Origin: Rhodococcus sp. ARC_M6
GTDB taxonomy: Bacteria > Actinomycetota > Actinomycetes > Mycobacteriales > Mycobacteriaceae
NCBI RefSeq assembly: GCF_022810305.1
Contig: NZ_JALGQH010000012.1
Span: 85,409-149,408 of the forward strand
Length of the DNA stretch: 64,000 nucleotides
Direction of reading: 5' to 3'
Part shown: in pieces, positions 62,029 through 64,000 of the stretch
Layout of the letters: every line of letters begins with the position of its first letter
Position numbering within the stretch: position 1 is the stretch's first letter
The notes under the pieces: model-generated
Told to the model about the DNA's origin: nothing
What the model saw: only the letters and a program-made list of their open reading frames with translations
Databases searched by the model: none
Made by a program: the position numbers and the translations under genes

Positions 62029-63003
62029 ATGACAGTCGATCAGGCGTTGGACAGTGACTTCCTGACCCTTGCCGATCCGTACCGCCGTGAGCTTCAGGCG
62101 CATTGCTATCGCATGATGGGTTCAATCCACGATGCAGAAGACCAGGTCCAGGAGACTTTCATTCGGGCGTGGCGGGGGTATTCGGGTTTCCGCGGCCAGT
62201 CATCGTTTCGGACTTGGCTCTACCGTATCGCGACCAACACGTGTTTGACGGCATTGGAGGGACGCGCGAGGCGTCCGCTTCCGGTTGGTTTGGGCGCGCC
62301 CAGTTCAGATCCTTCGGATGACCTGGTCGAACGCCATGAAATTGCCTGGCTCGAACCCATTGCAGACTCGTCGTTGAGCGATGTGAATGACCCAGCAGTA
62401 ATGGTCGTGCGTCGGGATTCCGTCCGGCTGGCATTGATCGCTGCTTTGCAGCATTTGTCGCCGAGGCAGCGAGCCGTATTGGTGTTGCGCGACGTTCTGC
62501 AATGGAAGGCTGCGGAGGTTGCGACGGCACTGGACACCACAACCACTGCCGTCAACAGTGTTCTACAGCGCGCTCGCGCACAGCTCAACGCAATCGGGCC
62601 CACCGAAGACGACCTGGTGGAACCCACAAGTGACGCGGCCAGGACAATGCTTCGCGAATATGTTCGCAGCTTCGAGAATTACGACGTCGATGCCATCGTT
62701 GCGATGTTCACGCGTGAAGCGATCTGGGAGATGCCGCCGTTCGAAGGCTGGTACCAGGGTCCCGGGGCGATCGGGCAACTCATCGGGAACAAGTGCCCGG
62801 CCGACGGACCTGGTGCGATGCGACTGCTGCCGACCGCGGCCAACGGGCAACCGGCGTTCGGGCTCTACATGCGAGAGCCGGACGGTGTTCACCGCGCCTT
62901 CCAGTTGCATGTACTCGACGTGACGGAATCAGGGATCTCACATGTGACCTGCTTCTTTGACCTGACCTTGTTTGCACGGTTCGGTCTGCCGGCGGAACTG
63001 TAG
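62029..63003 (+). CDS. sigG: ECF sigma factor, SigG type, with C-terminal SnoaL-like domain
   Basis: RNA polymerase sigma factor of 324 residues. Region 2 is near residues 15-80 (LADPYRRELQAHCYRMMGSIHDAEDQVQETFIRAWRGY, FRTWLYRIATN). Region 4 is near 130-190 (ALQHLSPRQRAVLVLRDVLQWKAAEVATALDTTTTAVNSVLQRARAQL). From about 205 a SnoaL/NTF2-like domain follows (MLREYVRSFENYDVDAIVAMFTREAIWEMPPFEGWYQG), as in the ECF41/SigG groups, where it replaces a separate anti-sigma factor and may bind a ligand. No anti-sigma gene is adjacent. The VOC protein gene converges downstream. Confidence 0.93.
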   Translation: MTVDQALDSDFLTLADPYRRELQAHCYRMMGSIHDAEDQVQETFIRAWRGYSGFRGQSSFRTWLYRIATNTCLTALEGRARRPLPVGLGAPSSDPSDDLVERHEIAWLEPIADSSLSDVNDPAVMVVRRDSVRLALIAALQHLSPRQRAVLVLRDVLQWKAAEVATALDTTTTAVNSVLQRARAQLNAIGPTEDDLVEPTSDAARTMLREYVRSFENYDVDAIVAMFTREAIWEMPPFEGWYQGPGAIGQLIGNKCPADGPGAMRLLPTAANGQPAFGLYMREPDGVHRAFQLHVLDVTESGISHVTCFFDLTLFARFGLPAEL

Positions 63004-63005
63004 GA

Positions 63006-63043
63006 GGAGAGGATGTGCGAGTGCCTTGGCTCGCACATCCCTC
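63006..63043. terminator. Stem-loop after sigG
   Basis: GGATGTGCGAG (63011-63021) pairs perfectly with CTCGCACATCC (63030-63040) around an eight-base loop; flanking GGAG and CTCC can extend it. It lies between the convergent sigG and VOC genes, without a T-run. Confidence 0.7.
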
Positions 63044-63058
63044 CGGTAGCCGACCCTT

Positions 63059-63096
63059 ATCTACTGGGGAACCGTCGATCTACTGGGGAACCGTCG
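63059..63096. repeat. Perfect 19-base tandem repeat over the VOC gene stop
   Basis: ATCTACTGGGGAACCGTCG occurs at 63059-63077 and again immediately at 63078-63096. The second copy contains the stop and last codons of the minus-strand VOC gene, so the first copy is a duplicated 3' end that is not translated. Confidence 0.9.
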
Positions 63097-63487
63097 CGGC
63101 GGGATCCATCCACATGACCTCCCAGACGTGATTGTCCAGGTCGCGGAATGCGCGGCCGTACATGAAGCCGTGATCCTGGGGTTCCATCCACTTGGTACCG
63201 CCAGCTGCGATTGCGGCGTCGACAAAGCTGTCTACTTCTTCTCGACTCTCTGCCGAGACACACATCAGGGCCTCGCGGGCCTTTGACGTGTCACAGATGT
63301 CATCTGCGATGAAGTCACCGAATCGGGGTTCGTTCAGAAACATCACCGTCGCTGAGTCGCTGACGATCATCGAGACGGTGTTCTCGTCACTGAACATGTC
63401 GTTGAACTCGAAGCCGAGTCCGCTGAAGAAGGCACGTGTAGCCGAAACGTCCTTGACGGGCATGTTGACGAAGAGCAGACGGGACAT
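63080..63487 (-). CDS. VOC family protein (glyoxalase-like, PhnB-related)
   Basis: A 135-residue single-domain VOC protein. It opens LLFVNMPVKDVSATRAFFSGLGFEFN and has MIVSDSATVMFL and ALMCVSAESREEVDSFVDAAIAAGG. It ends in YGRAFRDLDNHVWEVMWMDP, the usual closing strand. Members bind metals or small ligands; no substrate can be assigned. ATG 63487 follows AAGGAG by about nine bases, whereas the longer start at 63550 lacks a ribosome site. It shares the fold with the protein at 5838 but is not a close copy. Confidence 0.9.
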   Translation of the reverse strand: MSRLLFVNMPVKDVSATRAFFSGLGFEFNDMFSDENTVSMIVSDSATVMFLNEPRFGDFIADDICDTSKAREALMCVSAESREEVDSFVDAAIAAGGTKWMEPQDHGFMYGRAFRDLDNHVWEVMWMDPAATVPQ

Positions 63488-63799
63488 GAGTAGGTACTCC
63501 TTAAACGTTGGTTGATGCGTTCTCCTACATACAGACCGCAGCGGCGGCAAAAACTCATCGAATTCGGGTTGTCCTTACTCTGAAATTGCCGAAATTCAGG
63601 TTCCTCAGGGTTGTGACCAGGCGATTTGTTATTTCGATGAACACTCGCGTAACTTATTCCAAGTCAGAGCGACACGGACACCGACTCCCGCCTCACAGCG
63701 AGAGACACGAGGTTGGACGAAGTGCCTGACGAAATCCGAAGCAGTTTCCATCCTGTATGGTTGTGCTTCACCTCCAGTTCACGACGACGATCAGCCCGG
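63488..63799. other. Gene-free stretch ahead of the rrn promoter region
   Basis: No convincing gene is present. A promoter-like pair TTGTTA (63626-63631) and GTAACT (63649-63654), 17 bases apart, could be an upstream rrn promoter. A short plus-strand open frame (63508-63729) has no ribosome site and no recognisable product. Confidence 0.6.
63626..63654 (+). promoter_or_regulatory. Possible upstream rrn promoter (TTGTTA-N17-GTAACT)
   Basis: The -35-like TTGTTA and -10-like GTAACT have ideal spacing and point towards the rRNA operon. Multiple rrn promoters are usual in mycobacteria and relatives. Confidence 0.4.
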
Positions 63800-64000
63800 T
63801 TTGCGCCGGCGCAGAGAATCCGATAAGCTGGAAAAGTTGCCCCAGAGCAGCCGGCCAGAGGGTCGGCGGTGACGGTGTGCGCGTGTTCTTTGAGAACTCA
63901 ACAGTGTGTCGATGAATGTCAGTGCCAAATTTTTGGTACTTCACATCGCGAATGATGTTCCGGGCCTTACGGTTTCGGTGCTGAGTGAGGGGTGTGAGTA
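63800..64000 (+). promoter_or_regulatory. rRNA operon promoter and leader; 16S gene begins beyond the window
   Basis: TTGCGC (63801-63806) and TAAGCT (63824-63829), 17 bases apart, precede GTTGCCCC (63837-63844), an element also found just after the mycobacterial rrn promoter. Further on, TTCTTTGAGAACTCAACAGTG (from about 63889) matches the conserved antitermination/processing leader of actinobacterial rrn operons. The mature 16S sequence is not reached. Confidence 0.8.

Noticed and set aside
63508..63729. Plus-strand open frame of 73 codons before the rRNA leader
   Set aside because: No ribosome site, no recognisable product, and it covers the likely upstream rrn promoter.

Overview
The window is chromosomal DNA of a high-GC actinomycete. 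Mycolic-acid-group gene content points to Rhodococcus, with the R. erythropolis/qingshengii group as my best guess from recall, not proven here. Supporting signs are GTG/TTG starts with purine-rich ribosome sites, several acyl-CoA synthetase, acyl-CoA dehydrogenase and crotonase genes, a CtpI-type P-type ATPase, a fused Rv0194-like exporter, a SigG-type ECF factor, and an rRNA leader of mycobacterial type at the right-hand end. I see about 45 protein genes. There is no insertion sequence, phage gene, CRISPR array or tRNA; the 16S rRNA gene should begin just past base 64000.

Layout. 1-5706: an ABC-transporter operon on the minus strand (EcsC-like membrane protein, ATPase, ABC-2 permease, and a fused exporter cut by the window edge). 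5838-11629: small enzymes, a PadR/MFS efflux pair and a FAD-linked oxidase. 11671-15528: a plus-strand run of enoyl-CoA hydratase, a degenerate acyl-CoA synthetase, a second hydratase and an adenosine/adenine deaminase. 15537-18823: an aldonolactone oxidase, a TetR regulator and a PLP racemase-fold enzyme, tied together by two matching operators. 18848-25834: a RecB-nuclease/helicase fusion, an alpha/beta hydrolase, an isochorismatase-fold hydrolase and a GntR/GlcD-like pair. 25895-32007: a FadD15-type synthetase, an unknown protein, a phosphoribosyltransferase, a nitrilase-fold hydrolase and a DEAD-box helicase. 32120-40797: an ABC exporter, small membrane proteins, YchJ, another acyl-CoA synthetase and a MacB-like ATPase/FtsX permease pair. 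40868-47381: an HNH relative, an acyl-CoA dehydrogenase pair, a DUF5691 protein, a coiled-coil protein and a RAMA-domain protein. 47403-53246: an aldo/keto reductase and a CtpI ATPase flanked by two small membrane proteins sharing one motif. 53305-58794: a giant single-chain acyl-CoA carboxylase. 58795-59344: a gene-free stretch with a possible small RNA. 59345-63487: a twice-frameshifted membrane-anchored gene, a SpoT-like HD hydrolase, SigG and a VOC protein. 63488-64000: the rrn promoter and leader.

Main themes. Lipid metabolism recurs: three AMP-forming synthetase-family genes, two crotonases, two acyl-CoA dehydrogenases and the carboxylase. Each of the three synthetase-family genes has a CRP/GlxR-like TGTGA-N6-TCACA site just upstream, which suggests shared cAMP-receptor-type control. 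The most unusual items are the degenerate synthetase, the paired TetR operators, the eukaryote-like carboxylase, the two opposite frame disruptions in one gene, the P-type ATPase triplet and the possible small RNA near 59193-59268.
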